A DNA stretch of 64,000 nt from Streptomyces sp. NRRL S-1022 (GCF_000720135.1 NZ_JOIU01000003.1:124001-188000); one strand, 5' to 3'; shown: positions 8,135-16,701, numbered from the stretch's first letter. Made by a program: numbers and translations. Notes: generated by a model from the sequence alone, not told the origin.

Positions 8135-8874
8135 CGCGGGCTCGCCGGGGCCGCCGGGCTCGCCGCGGGGGAGGCCGACGGGGACGGGGTCCTGCTGGTG
8201 CGGCCGTCGCCGACGTGCAGGTACTCGTCGCTGGAGAAGACCATCGCGCGCTGGCCCGGGTCCCACACCCAGGTGGTGCGGTACTCGTAGCCGGAGATGT
8301 CGGCCGGCGAACGCTCGATCAGCGACCGGCCGGCCAGCTCCACCCCGATGATCGCGTCGTTGTCGGCCAGCACCTGCACCAGCCGGTGCCGCTCGACGGT
8401 GTACACCCGCACCGCCGTCTGGTTGGTCGGGTACAGCCGGAAGCCGAGCGTCAGATCCGCCCGGCCGTCCCCGGTGAGGTCCCGGTAGTACGGCTTCAGC
8501 AGCGGGCACCGGGCCCGGTCACCGCCCGGCCGGCACTCCTCCATCCGGTCCACGGTCGCGTGGTACGCCCCCTTCGACCCGTAGTCGGAGGGGTGTGCCT
8601 TCAGCTCCGCCTCGACGACGTCCACCGGATCGACCTTGCGCAGGTCGTCGCCGGGGACCGTGATGCCCTTGACCGTCTCCCGGGTCGCCACGTCGTAGGG
8701 GTAGGCCGGGCTGGACGCCGGCCGCAGATCGGGCCAGAGCTTGGCGGGGCTGGCGGCGGTCGGGGTCGGCCCGGCACCGCGCAGCCCGCCGGTGTCCCCG
8801 CAGGCCGCCGCCGTCACCGACAGCAGGGCGACGGCGACTGCGGCGAGGGCGGTGCGCACGGGACGGGCTGGCAT
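8131..8874 (-). CDS. Predicted lipoprotein, first gene of the kinase/SEDS/PBP2 operon
   Basis: A 247-residue protein with a lipoprotein signal: basic start, a hydrophobic core LAAVAVALLSV and a lipobox ending TAAAC at about residue 25. The mature part contains a DLTGDGRADLTLGF-type segment (FG-GAP-like calcium loop) near 140 and ends in a Pro/Ser/Ala-rich tail. No enzyme motif is visible. It overlaps the histidine kinase start by four bases, so it is probably a surface-exposed accessory or sensing partner for that kinase. Co-operon with the wall-synthesis pair suggests a role in envelope monitoring, which is inference. Confidence 0.8.
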   Translation of the reverse strand: MPARPVRTALAAVAVALLSVTAAACGDTGGLRGAGPTPTAASPAKLWPDLRPASSPAYPYDVATRETVKGITVPGDDLRKVDPVDVVEAELKAHPSDYGSKGAYHATVDRMEECRPGGDRARCPLLKPYYRDLTGDGRADLTLGFRLYPTNQTAVRVYTVERHRLVQVLADNDAIIGVELAGRSLIERSPADISGYEYRTTWVWDPGQRAMVFSSDEYLHVGDGRTSRTPSPSASPAASPAAPASPR

Positions 8875-8980
8875 CCCTACATTCTGACGGAAGCCTGCTT
8901 TGTACGGCTTCGGGAGCGGGGCGTGACGGGGGACGCACCTGGGAAAGACCGACGGAGACCGCCGGGGTGGGGGTGGGGGC

Positions 8981-9042
8981 CGGTGGGGTGGCGGTTCGGT
9001 GGGGCAGCGGTCTGTGGGGTAGCGGTCCGGTGGGGTGGCAGA
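8981..9042. repeat. Degenerate 15-16 bp tandem repeat (4 copies)
   Basis: Four near-copies of a unit resembling CGGTGGGGTGGCGGTT follow one another between the lipoprotein gene start and the phosphatase gene end (8981-8996, 8997-9012, 9013-9027, 9028-9042). The G-rich strand could form stacked guanine structures. The surrounding 250 bases (8875-9127) hold no convincing gene. Confidence 0.6.
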
Positions 9043-9127
9043 GTGGTGAAGCGGCGGGCCGGCCGAGCGGCGGAGCCGGGCGGATAACCGGCAGAGTGGG
9101 ACGGCGGACCGGCGGAACGGGGCGGGG

Positions 9128-9634
9128 CTACTCGGCCAGCTCCTCCAGCAGCCGTACGGTCGCCAGGCCCGTCCGCAGGTACTCCACGAACAGTTCGTTG
9201 TGCAGCGCCCACGCCGAGCGCCTGGCCCGGATCAGCTGGACCGCCTGGTCGGCCGAGTCTCCCCGCTGGACCAGGGCGTGCGCGATGACCAGCCCCGACC
9301 GGTTGTACCCGTGGTAGCAGCGCACGAGCACCCGGCGGCCCGCGTCCAGCGCCTCGTTCACCGCCCGCGCCAGCCGGATCACCCCGGCCAGCTGCGTCCC
9401 GTCCAGCGGCCCGTCCGGAATCGGCCACACATGGTGCTCCACGCCCGCGTCGGGCCCGTACCCCGGCAGCCGCAGCAGCGACTGCACCAGATCGAACTCG
9501 TCCCGTACGACGACGGACTCCAGCCGGCCCGTACGGCCCCGGAACCGGTGCCCGCCCATCCACAGGCCGGGCACGATCTCGCTCCACGGGCTGTCCGGGG
9601 CCGGTACGTCGGGCTGCTCTCCGCGGGTACGCAA
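9128..9634 (-). CDS. Dual-specificity/tyrosine-phosphatase-like protein
   Basis: About 168 residues containing the cysteine-phosphatase signature CYHGYNRSG (C-X5-R-S/T) around residue 108, preceded by a VLVR beta strand, and a conserved PIPDG segment about 30 residues earlier that would hold the general-acid aspartate. This is the fold of small dual-specificity phosphatases; substrate unknown. The start is uncertain: TTG at 9634 is chosen because GGGGAGG lies five bases upstream; an in-frame ATG further upstream would run into the divergent NERD gene's control region. Cytoplasmic. Divergent from the NERD-domain gene. Confidence 0.65.
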   Translation of the reverse strand: MRTRGEQPDVPAPDSPWSEIVPGLWMGGHRFRGRTGRLESVVVRDEFDLVQSLLRLPGYGPDAGVEHHVWPIPDGPLDGTQLAGVIRLARAVNEALDAGRRVLVRCYHGYNRSGLVIAHALVQRGDSADQAVQLIRARRSAWALHNELFVEYLRTGLATVRLLEELAE

Positions 9635-9734
9635 CGGCGCCTCCCCAACTCGCCCTCGCCGGGCCGTCCTCCACGGTAACCGGTCTTGCCCCGGGAGCAC
9701 CCCGCCTGTTCCCATGGTCGAGGGGTGATGGCGC

Positions 9735-10538
9735 ATGAGCGGACTGCGCGTGGTGCCGGCCTTCCGGCACGGTCGGGAGCGGCTGTACGTCTGCCGCGAG
9801 GACGGATCCAACGTCGCCTGGTACGACCGTGAGACAGGCCGGGTCAACCTGCTCGGCGAGGACGGCAGGGACGACGTGCTCCACGCCCTGCAACCCTTCC
9901 TGACCGGCCCGGTCACCGTCGGCCCGCCCCCGGTGCCCACCCCCGCGGAACTCGCCCGGCTCACCCTGCACCCGGACGACGACCTCGCCCCCAACCGCCC
10001 CGGCGAGGCCCTGCTCGTCGCCCTCGACCGCGACCCCGGCCCCGCCCACCGGCTGCGCCCCGACCCGCGCCGGCGCGCCCTGACCGCCGAGCAGACCGTC
10101 GGCGCCGCCCTGGACGAGCTGGAGGGCACCGGCTGGCACACCCTGCACTCCGTCCCGCTGCCCGGGGGCGACCGCATCCACCACCTGGTGATCGGCCCCG
10201 GCGGCCTGTTCGCCGTCCACGCCCTGTACGCCCGCAAGAGCCGGGTCCTGGTCGCCGACCCGATGGTCACCCTGGGCCGTCGCGAGCCCGAGCCGCTGCT
10301 GCGCCGGCTGCGCGCCGACGCCGACCGCGCGTCCTACGCGCTGACCGCCGAGGTCCGCCCGCTGCTGGCCCTGGCCGGCCCGGCCGAGGTGACCGTGACG
10401 GCGCAGCCGCGCGCGGTGCGGATCCTGACGGACGCCGAGCTGGCGGGCCTCGCCCGGCTGGGCGGGGTGCTCAAGCCGGCGGACGTGGAGGCCTTGCACG
10501 GAATGGCCCGGGACCGCAGGACCTGGGGGAGGCTGTAG
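9735..10538 (+). CDS. NERD-domain (nuclease-related) protein
   Basis: A 267-residue soluble protein. The central segment TVGAALDELEGTGWHTLHSV ... HHLVIGPGGLFAVHA (about residues 115-160) matches the NERD domain, a restriction-endonuclease-like fold found in many Streptomyces proteins. The usual acidic catalytic residue and Q/E-X-K are not obvious here, so nuclease activity is unproven. It ends one base before the stop of the convergent LigD-polymerase gene, placing it beside the non-homologous end-joining pair; a link to DNA processing is possible but inferred only from position. Confidence 0.6.
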   Translation: MSGLRVVPAFRHGRERLYVCREDGSNVAWYDRETGRVNLLGEDGRDDVLHALQPFLTGPVTVGPPPVPTPAELARLTLHPDDDLAPNRPGEALLVALDRDPGPAHRLRPDPRRRALTAEQTVGAALDELEGTGWHTLHSVPLPGGDRIHHLVIGPGGLFAVHALYARKSRVLVADPMVTLGRREPEPLLRRLRADADRASYALTAEVRPLLALAGPAEVTVTAQPRAVRILTDAELAGLARLGGVLKPADVEALHGMARDRRTWGRL

Positions 10539-10539
10539 C

Positions 10540-11427
10540 TCAGGGCAGGGGTACGGCCCGCTCCGGGTCCGTCAGCGCGGACATCAGGTCGCCGAGGTCC
10601 TGGAGCCGCGGGGCGATGTCCTCCGCCCGGAACTCCAGCTGCCCGGGGCTGCGGCAGCCGGCGACCTCCTCCCAGGTCACCGGCGCCGACACCAGCGGGA
10701 TCCGGCGGGCGCGCACGGTGTACGGCGCGGCCGTCGTCTTGCGGGCCGCGTTCTGGCTCCAGTCGACGAACACCTTCCCCGGCCTGAGGCTCTTCGTCAT
10801 CCGGTGCACCACCAGCCGGGGCATCTCCCGCTCGGCCTCCACCGCCAGCGCCTTCGCGTACTCGGACGTCCGTTCGGAAGAACTGCCCCGCACCGCCGCC
10901 AGCAGGTGCAGCCCCTTCGAACCGGCGGTCTTCGGATACGCCTCGATCCCGTCCGCCGCGAGCCGCTCACGCAGCCACAGGGCGACCTCGCAGCAGTGCA
11001 CGATCGTCGCGGGCGCACCCGGGTCGAGGTCGAAGACCAGCCGGTCCGCCTCCTGCGGGGACTGCACCAGCCACTGGTGCGTGTGGAACTCCGCGACCAG
11101 GTTCGCCGCCCAGACCAGGCTCGGCAGGTCCTGCACCACCACCATCCGGGCCGGGCTGTCCGCCGACGACCGCGGCACCTGGGCGGTGGTGACCCAGTCG
11201 GGCGTACCCGGCGGCACGTTCTTGGCGAAGAACAGCTGCCCTCCGGGGCCGTCCGGATAGCGCAGGAAGGACACCGCCCGGTCCCGCAGATGCGGCAGCA
11301 GGGCCGCGGCGGTGGTCGCGTAGTAGTGCAGCAGCTCCCCTTTGGTGAAGCCGGTCTCCGGATACAGCACCTTCTCCAGGTTGCTGAGCGCGACCCGGCG
11401 CCCCTCCACCTCTGTGATAGGCGTCAT
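10540..11427 (-). CDS. ligD: LigD-type polymerase/primase domain protein (NHEJ)
   Basis: A 295-residue stand-alone polymerase domain of the LigD/eukaryotic-primase-like family: RYPDGPGGQLFFAKN near 57, HTHQW near 115, catalytic VFDLDPG (two metal-binding aspartates) near 133, and a third acidic strand KVFVDWSQNAARKT near 222. It adds ribo- or deoxyribonucleotides at broken ends during Ku-dependent repair. The ligase and phosphoesterase domains of full LigD are absent, which is usual for the Streptomyces paralogue beside ku. It is divergent from ku with 53 bases between the two starts, so the pair is expected to be co-controlled. Confidence 0.92.
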   Translation of the reverse strand: MTPITEVEGRRVALSNLEKVLYPETGFTKGELLHYYATTAAALLPHLRDRAVSFLRYPDGPGGQLFFAKNVPPGTPDWVTTAQVPRSSADSPARMVVVQDLPSLVWAANLVAEFHTHQWLVQSPQEADRLVFDLDPGAPATIVHCCEVALWLRERLAADGIEAYPKTAGSKGLHLLAAVRGSSSERTSEYAKALAVEAEREMPRLVVHRMTKSLRPGKVFVDWSQNAARKTTAAPYTVRARRIPLVSAPVTWEEVAGCRSPGQLEFRAEDIAPRLQDLGDLMSALTDPERAVPLP

Positions 11428-11480
11428 AAGATGACAATCCCAGACAAACAGAAGAAATCTGCAAAGGAAGGGTGCGGCAC

Positions 11481-12551
11481 GTGCGATCGATCTGGAACGG
11501 CGCCATCTCCTTCGGTCTCGTCAGCATCCCGATCAAGCTGGTGAACGCCACGGAGAGCCACGCCATCTCCTTCCGGCAGATCCACACCGAGGACAACGGC
11601 CGCATCCGCTACCGCAAGGTCTGCGAACTGGAGGAGCGCGAGGTCACGCAGTCCGAGATCGGCAAGGCGTACGAGGACGCCGACGGATCGATGATCCCGA
11701 TCACCGACGAGGACCTCTCCCACCTGCCCCTCCCGACGGCCCGCACGATCGAGATCGTGGCGTTCGTCCCGGCCGACCGCATCGACCCCCTCCAGATGGA
11801 CGCGGCCTACTACCTCGCCGCCAGCGGGGCCCCCGCCGCCAAGCCGTACACCCTGCTGCGCGAAGCCCTGAAGCGCAGCAACAAGGTCGCCATCGCCAAG
11901 TACGCGCTGCGCGGCCGGGAGCGCCTCGGCATGCTGCGGGTCGTCGGCGACGCCATCGCCATGCACGGGCTGCTGTGGCCGGACGAGGTCCGGGCCCCGG
12001 AAGGCGTCGCCCCCGACACCGACGTCACCATCCGGGACAAGGAACTCGACCTCGCGGACGCCCTGATGGACACCCTCGGCGAGGTCGACCTGGAAGACCT
12101 GCACGACGAGTACCGGGAGGCGCTGGAGGAGGTCATCGCCGCGAAGGCCTCCGGCGAGACCCCGCCCGAGGCCCCGGCCCCCGCCGCAGGCGGCAAGGTG
12201 CTCGACCTGATGGCCGCCCTGGAGAACAGCGTGCGCGCGGCTCGGGAGTCCCGGGCGGCCGCCGGAGCGGAGGCCGAGGTCAGACCCCTGCGGCAGGGGC
12301 GGGCCGAGCCCAAGGAGCCGGCGGGCAAGAAGTCGACCTCCACGGCCACGAAGAAGACGACCGCCGAGAAGAAGGCCACGCCCGCCCGCAAGTCGACCTC
12401 AAGGGCGGGGGAGGGGGCGAAGAAGACGGAATCGACGGCGGCGAAGAGCACGTCGGCGAAGAACGCGACGGCGAAGACGGCGACGGCGAGGAGCACGTCG
12501 GCGAAGAAGACCCCGGCGAAGAAGGCCTCGCCCCGCAAGCGCTCGGCGTGA
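11481..12551 (+). CDS. ku: Ku DNA end-binding protein
   Basis: About 356 residues. It begins VRSIWNGAISFGLVSIP, the invariant start of bacterial Ku, and has the SHAISFRQIH and KVCELEERE segments of the beta-barrel core; Ku homodimers ring broken DNA and recruit LigD. The GTG at 11481 is chosen over one at 11472 because it matches the family start and has GGAAGG upstream. Beyond about residue 280 is a lysine/alanine/threonine-rich tail built of KSTS, KKTTA and AKTA repeats, resembling the histone-H1-like tails of other actinobacterial Ku proteins, expected to bind DNA non-specifically. Divergent from the LigD-polymerase gene. Confidence 0.95.
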   Translation: MRSIWNGAISFGLVSIPIKLVNATESHAISFRQIHTEDNGRIRYRKVCELEEREVTQSEIGKAYEDADGSMIPITDEDLSHLPLPTARTIEIVAFVPADRIDPLQMDAAYYLAASGAPAAKPYTLLREALKRSNKVAIAKYALRGRERLGMLRVVGDAIAMHGLLWPDEVRAPEGVAPDTDVTIRDKELDLADALMDTLGEVDLEDLHDEYREALEEVIAAKASGETPPEAPAPAAGGKVLDLMAALENSVRAARESRAAAGAEAEVRPLRQGRAEPKEPAGKKSTSTATKKTTAEKKATPARKSTSRAGEGAKKTESTAAKSTSAKNATAKTATARSTSAKKTPAKKASPRKRSA

Positions 12552-12620
12552 GGGTGCGAGCGTCCGGAGGTGATCGCGGCCGCTCGGCGTGAGGGTGCGC
12601 GCGTCCGGGGGTGAGCGCGG
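12540..12620. repeat. Direct repeat of the ku 3' end (two 40-bp copies, 41-bp period)
   Basis: The last codons, stop and following bases of ku (12540-12579, CGCTCGGCGTGAGGGTGCG...) are repeated almost exactly at 12581-12620, differing at only a few positions. The second copy runs up to the stop of the convergent MFS gene (12621). It looks like a recent local duplication. Confidence 0.75.
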
Positions 12621-13841
12621 TTAGCCGAGGGGCTCCACGCGCCGCCGCCCCCACAGCACCAAGGCGCCCCCGCCAACGGCCAGAGCGGCCAGCGCCGTAC
12701 CGAAGACCGTCGCCCCCGCCGTCAGCCCCACCGCGTCGCTCAAGTACCCCGCGCTGACCGGAAGGACCCCGGCCGGCAGGTAACCGCCCACGTTCAGCGC
12801 CGCGTTGGCCTCGGCGAGCCGCGCCCCCGGCACGGTGGAGTTCAGCAGCGACAGCCCGCCCAACTGCCCCATCCCCTGCCCGGCCCCGGCCAGCAGCGCG
12901 GCGCCGCCCAGAGCCGCCACCGACCCGCTGTGCACGGCGGCGACCAGCGCGAGCATCCCGAGCGCGGTGGCGCCGGCCCCGGCGACCAGGACGGTACGGC
13001 GCCGCAGCCGCCGTACCGCGAACTGCACCCCCGTGGCACTGAGGAACATCGCGAAGGCCAACGCCCCGGACACGACCCGGCTGCCCGTGCCCAGCAGCCC
13101 CGACAGCAGCGAGGGCCCCAGCGACAGCACGAACGACGTGGCGGTGATGCCGGGCGCGAACACGGCGATCCCCAGCGCCAGCTGCCATCCGGCCCCCCGC
13201 GGCACCCCCGGCACCCGCATCCACGGACCGCCACCGGCCCGGTCCGGACGCCGTACCGGCATCCGCAGCACCACCACGACGGCCGACCCGAGCAGCACCG
13301 CCTCCACGGCGAACACCGTGACCGTGGGCGCGGGCAGCGTCTCGGACAGCACGCCCGCGAGCAACGGTCCCACCCCCGCGCCGAACACCATCGCGCAGGA
13401 GGCGACCAGCGCCGCGAGCCGGCGCCGGGCGGGCCCGGCCACATCCGTCACCGCGGCCATCCCCGCCGAGACCACGGCCCCGACCGCGACACCGGTGCAC
13501 AGCCGGGCCACGATCAGCGCGGCCACGCTCCCGGCGGTCGCGAAGACCAGGCACGCCACGAGGGCGAGCCCCAGCGCGGGCAGCAGTACGGGTCTGCGGC
13601 CGAGCCGGTCGGAGACGACGCCCGACACCAGCAGGGAACCGAGCAGTCCGGCGATGTAGCAGGCGAAGACCACGGTCAACGTGCCCTTGCTGAACCCCAT
13701 CTCGCGCTGCCACAGCACATACAGCGGGGTGGCCGCGTTGGACAGCACGAACACCGCGGTCACGGGCCAGGCGGCTAACCAGACCCAGCGGACACCGGGC
13801 GTCGTCTCCGTCAGTACGTCTTTCCTCGTACAAGTACGCAT
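12621..13841 (-). CDS. MFS transporter, drug-efflux-like
   Basis: About 406 residues with twelve predicted membrane helices and the MFS loop 2-3 motif GVVSDRLGRRPVLL near residue 75, typical of the drug:H+ antiporter families. The ATG at 13841 (MRTCTRKD) is chosen; a start 22 codons earlier would cross the operator region. It is divergent from an HTH regulator gene, and palindromes with TCGTAC half sites sit between and at the start, the usual layout of a pump and its repressor. The substrate cannot be predicted. Confidence 0.88.
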   Translation of the reverse strand: MRTCTRKDVLTETTPGVRWVWLAAWPVTAVFVLSNAATPLYVLWQREMGFSKGTLTVVFACYIAGLLGSLLVSGVVSDRLGRRPVLLPALGLALVACLVFATAGSVAALIVARLCTGVAVGAVVSAGMAAVTDVAGPARRRLAALVASCAMVFGAGVGPLLAGVLSETLPAPTVTVFAVEAVLLGSAVVVVLRMPVRRPDRAGGGPWMRVPGVPRGAGWQLALGIAVFAPGITATSFVLSLGPSLLSGLLGTGSRVVSGALAFAMFLSATGVQFAVRRLRRRTVLVAGAGATALGMLALVAAVHSGSVAALGGAALLAGAGQGMGQLGGLSLLNSTVPGARLAEANAALNVGGYLPAGVLPVSAGYLSDAVGLTAGATVFGTALAALAVGGGALVLWGRRRVEPLG

Positions 13842-13879
13842 GGAGTCGAACTTAGCACGTAGTACGATCGGACTCGTAC
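13827..13879. promoter_or_regulatory. Two palindromes with TCGTAC/GTACGA half sites (putative operators)
   Basis: Between the divergent MFS and HTH genes there is GTACGA-N6-TCGTAC (13862-13879), a perfect inverted repeat, and CGTAC-AA-GTACG (13827-13838) just inside the MFS reading frame. Shared half sites suggest one dimeric regulator, most simply the adjacent ArsR-like protein, binding both. Confidence 0.5.
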
Positions 13880-13928
13880 AGAAAGCCGGGCGGAGGGCCG
13901 GAGACAACCCAGCGACAGGGAGCCGCAG

Positions 13929-14438
13929 TTGACCGTGCAGAGAAGCGAGAAGTCGCCGCGAACGAGGGACGCGCAGCGAACGGCGGATGCGCAGCGAACC
14001 GCGGCTGCCCTGCGATCGGCGGATGCGTCGCGATCGGCGGATGCGTCGCGAACGGCGAAGACCAAGGCGCTGCCGGAGCCCCCCGGCCTGCCCGACCCAC
14101 TGCCCGAGCCGGCCGTCGCCGACCTCCGGCTGGAGACCGTGCTGGGCGCGCTCAGCGACCCGCTGCGCCTGCGGATCGTCCGCAAGCTGCTACTGGAGTC
14201 GGAGGAGTTCGACCACACCTGCGGCTGGTTCGGCCTGGACCGCCCCAAGTCCTCGCTCACCCACCACTTCCGGGCCCTGCGCGAGGCCGGCGTCACCCGG
14301 CAGCGCCAGTACGGCCTGGAGCGCCGCAGCCACGTCCGGGTGGCCGACCTGAACGCCCGCTTCCCCGGCCTGCTGGACCTCGTCGCCGCGTGGACCCCGG
14401 AGGGCACGCCGGACCTGCCGGAGAAGGGTTCGAGCTAG
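13929..14438 (+). CDS. ArsR-type winged-helix regulator with repetitive N-terminus
   Basis: A 169-residue protein. Residues about 58-155 form an ArsR-like winged helix: LETVLGALSDPLRLRIVRKLL, then RPKSSLTHHFRALREAGV as the recognition helix region. There are no metal-binding cysteine pairs of the classic ArsR/SmtB type apart from one HTC. The first 40 residues are low complexity (RTADAQRT / RSADASRS units) encoded by an 18-bp tandem repeat. The start is TTG at 13929 with GGGAG upstream. ArsR proteins are usually about 110 residues, so the true start could be later, but no good internal start is evident. Likely represses the divergent pump. Confidence 0.75.
   Translation: MTVQRSEKSPRTRDAQRTADAQRTAAALRSADASRSADASRTAKTKALPEPPGLPDPLPEPAVADLRLETVLGALSDPLRLRIVRKLLLESEEFDHTCGWFGLDRPKSSLTHHFRALREAGVTRQRQYGLERRSHVRVADLNARFPGLLDLVAAWTPEGTPDLPEKGSS
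13976..14057 (+). repeat. 18-bp tandem repeat inside the HTH gene (4.5 copies)
   Basis: Units start at 13976, 13994, 14012, 14030 and 14048 (partial); the third and fourth, GCGATCGGCGGATGCGTC, are identical and the others differ at a few bases. Each unit encodes six residues, so copy-number change keeps the frame. Confidence 0.8.
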
Positions 14439-14478
14439 GATCGCGCTCCTGCACGCACCAAGATCACGGGGGGCCCTG

Positions 14479-15042
14479 GTGACGACGAGCCGACGCGTTC
14501 GCGCATCCGCGTACGCTGCCGCGACGGCGGCACTGCTGCTGACGGCGACCAGCGGATGTTCCTCGGAGAAGGAACTGCCGAACATGACCGGCTCCCAGCT
14601 CCAGGCGGCCCAGGACCGTGCCCAGAGCGCCGGCTTCACCAACCTGGACTCCGAGGACGCCACCGGCCGGGGCCGGGCCCAGGTCTGGGACCGCAACTGG
14701 CGCGTCTGCTCCCAGGACCCCGAGCCCGGCGCCGCCGACCCGGACACCCTCGTCGTCTTCCAGGTCGTCAAGCAGGGCGAGTCCTGCCCCGCCTCGACGG
14801 ACGGCTACCTCGCCATGCCGGGCGACGAGATGCCCGGCTACAGCGGGCGCAGCCTCATGGACGCGATGGACCAGATGGCCGCACTGACCGGCGAGGTCAA
14901 GGCGGTCGACGCCACGGGCGCGGGACGCGGCACGGACAACGAGAACGACTGGCGGGTCTGCGCCACGGTCCCCGCAGCCGGCGAGACGATCGACGAGGAC
15001 GTGCTCTTCGAGGCCGTCCACAACGACGAGAAGTGCCCCTGA
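14479..15042 (+). CDS. Lipoprotein with two PASTA-like repeats
   Basis: A 187-residue secreted lipoprotein: signal peptide with lipobox TATSGC at about residue 27, then two related units, LPNMTGSQLQAAQDRAQSAGF ... (about 34-95) and MPGYSGRSLMDAMDQM ... (about 113-187), each ending in a cysteine-containing WRVC ... segment. PASTA-like units bind peptidoglycan muropeptides in serine kinases and PBPs; here no kinase domain is attached. Cysteines at the end of each unit probably form disulfides. Start GTG at 14479. It follows the HTH gene by 40 bases on the same strand but its relation to the pump is unclear. Confidence 0.75.
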   Translation: MTTSRRVRASAYAAATAALLLTATSGCSSEKELPNMTGSQLQAAQDRAQSAGFTNLDSEDATGRGRAQVWDRNWRVCSQDPEPGAADPDTLVVFQVVKQGESCPASTDGYLAMPGDEMPGYSGRSLMDAMDQMAALTGEVKAVDATGAGRGTDNENDWRVCATVPAAGETIDEDVLFEAVHNDEKCP

Positions 15043-15209
15043 CCTGCCGACTCGAAGCACCGGTCACGCCCCGTACCCGTACCCGCGACAGACGGTCGCC
15101 GACCCCTCTCTCTCCCCCGCCGGCACATGTATTCCGAAGCGGTTATCGCGCGCTCCCTGGGTACCCGCCGGGCAAAAGGTACGAAAGCCACACTTCGGAG
15201 GTAAGTGAC

Positions 15210-15701
15210 ATGGCGACCTCTCCTCGGTCCGACATGGCGACCCACCCCGACATCATCGCCATGCGCGAACGCCACGAGATGGCCGAGCGCACCACGAGCA
15301 CCCCGAGGGCGCAAGCCATCGAGAGCATGGCCCTGCTGACCGGGCTCTACCTCGCGGCTTCACCCTGGATCGCGGGCTTCAACGGCTTCTCCACCCTGGC
15401 GGTCAACAACCTGATCACCGGCATCGCCTACGCACTCCTCATGAGCGGCGGCTTCGGCCGGGCCTACGACCGCGTGCACAGCATGGCGTGGGCCGCCTGC
15501 GCGCTGAGCGTGTGGACGATCATCTCGCCCTGGGCCGTGGCCGGCAACGTCTCCACCACGAGGACCATCGTCAACAACGTCATCGTCGGCGCCATAGGCC
15601 TGCTGCTGGCCCTGGCAGCCGCCGCCATCGGCCGCCCGGCAGCCCGCGACCAGGGAGCCGCCGGCCGCATGTCCGGACCGTACGCCGGCGGCCGGCCCTG
15701 A
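15210..15701 (+). CDS. SPW-repeat membrane protein
   Basis: A 163-residue protein with four membrane helices containing two SPW motifs (AASPWIAGF near 55 and IISPWAVAG near 110), the defining feature of the SPW-repeat family. Function of the family is unknown. The ATG at 15210 has GGAGG eight bases upstream. The first 35 residues are hydrophilic and cytoplasmic. Convergent with the alanine-rich gene, sharing the terminator at 15732-15772. Confidence 0.88.
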   Translation: MATSPRSDMATHPDIIAMRERHEMAERTTSTPRAQAIESMALLTGLYLAASPWIAGFNGFSTLAVNNLITGIAYALLMSGGFGRAYDRVHSMAWAACALSVWTIISPWAVAGNVSTTRTIVNNVIVGAIGLLLALAAAAIGRPAARDQGAAGRMSGPYAGGRP

Positions 15702-15731
15702 ACCGGGCGCGGGGGCGCGCCGGGGAACCGC

Positions 15732-15772
15732 GAAGACCCCGGCCCAGCGTTTCCGCTGGTGCCGGGGTCTTC
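15732..15772. terminator. Two-tier hairpin terminator, related to the tRNA-Arg 3' flank
   Basis: GAAGACCCCGGC (15732-15743) pairs perfectly with GCCGGGGTCTTC (15761-15772), and the loop contains a second stem CCAGCG-TTTC-CGCTGG. It lies between convergent genes. Nearly the same sequence follows the tRNA-Arg gene at 42345-42386 and the att copy at 25293-25334, so this may be the original tRNA terminator or a recruited copy. Confidence 0.75.
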
Positions 15773-15817
15773 ACATATGTACGCCGGGCTCTGCCCACCG
15801 CAGGCCTGCAGGGCCCC

Positions 15818-16246
15818 TCAGATCCGCCCTCCGGTCAGACGGGTGAGGGGCCCGAGCGTCCGACGCCCCGCCCGGCGACCCGCCAGGTAGGAAGTGGCAC
15901 TCAACGCCGACAGGCCCGCACCCACACCGGCGGCGAGCACCTTCCGGTGGGCGATCACCGTCCCCGCCGTCTTGGCGAACGCCACGACCTGCCCGGAGGC
16001 GGCGACGACGGCCTTGCGCCCGGCCTGGACACCGTCGGCCGCGCGCTGCGCGACAGCGGCACCCTTCTCGGTCACCCGCTCGCCACCCTCCACGGCCGCC
16101 GACGTCACGTCACCGGCCTTGCCGGCCGCCTTGTCCGCCGCCCGCGACGCGGGACCAGTGGCCTTCGCCGCAGCCCCACGGGCCTTGGTGGACGCGTCGC
16201 GCTTGGCTCCAGAACTCTGATTCGTCGCACTGTTCGACTGACTCAT
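15818..16246 (-). CDS. Alanine/lysine-rich helical protein of unknown function
   Basis: A 142-residue protein dominated by Ala, Gly, Lys and Thr in heptad-like arrays (KARGAAAKATGPASRAADKAAGK), resembling LEA-like or phasin-like amphipathic helices, with one weakly hydrophobic stretch near residue 110 (VLAAGVGAGLSALSA) and a basic C-terminus. The ATG at 16246 (MSQSNSAT) is chosen since the upstream extension is not protein-like. No enzyme motif. A stress-protective or chromatin-associated role is conceivable but not shown. Confidence 0.65.
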   Translation of the reverse strand: MSQSNSATNQSSGAKRDASTKARGAAAKATGPASRAADKAAGKAGDVTSAAVEGGERVTEKGAAVAQRAADGVQAGRKAVVAASGQVVAFAKTAGTVIAHRKVLAAGVGAGLSALSATSYLAGRRAGRRTLGPLTRLTGGRI

Positions 16247-16701
16247 ACACTCCGCGTTGCCGCTCGCACCGAAGACAAACGCCCTCTGCAGGGCCGGCAC
16301 ACACGCGCCCCCCGCCAAGAGCCGTTTGCCCAGACCGACTTGAGCGGGTAGACGGCGCCACCTGGTGTCCCGGCAGGGGCAACTGCCGACGTAGATCCAG
16401 AGGCGAGCCACCGGCAAGACCGAAGAGGTGCTGTCGCACACGGGCAGGAATCTACCCCTTCGCCGCCTTCACAAGTCGGGCGACGGATTGTTCGGCCTCG
16501 CACGCCAGCTCGCCGCAGAATCCTTCGCAGGTGGCGTAGTGACCACGCTCGACCGATTGTCTCCCCGCGGAGGCGTACGGCTCTTGGACCGCGGTTGTCT
16601 GGAGCCTCGGACAGCCTCGCATTGACGCGCTGTGCTTCCCGACAACGGCCTCAGCGGCGTCCCATACGTTCCCGGCACGTGACGGTGCATAACAACGAAA
16701 G

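Noticed and set aside
8981..9042. CRISPR or iteron array
   Set aside because: Degenerate contiguous G-rich repeats, no spacers, no replication gene nearby.
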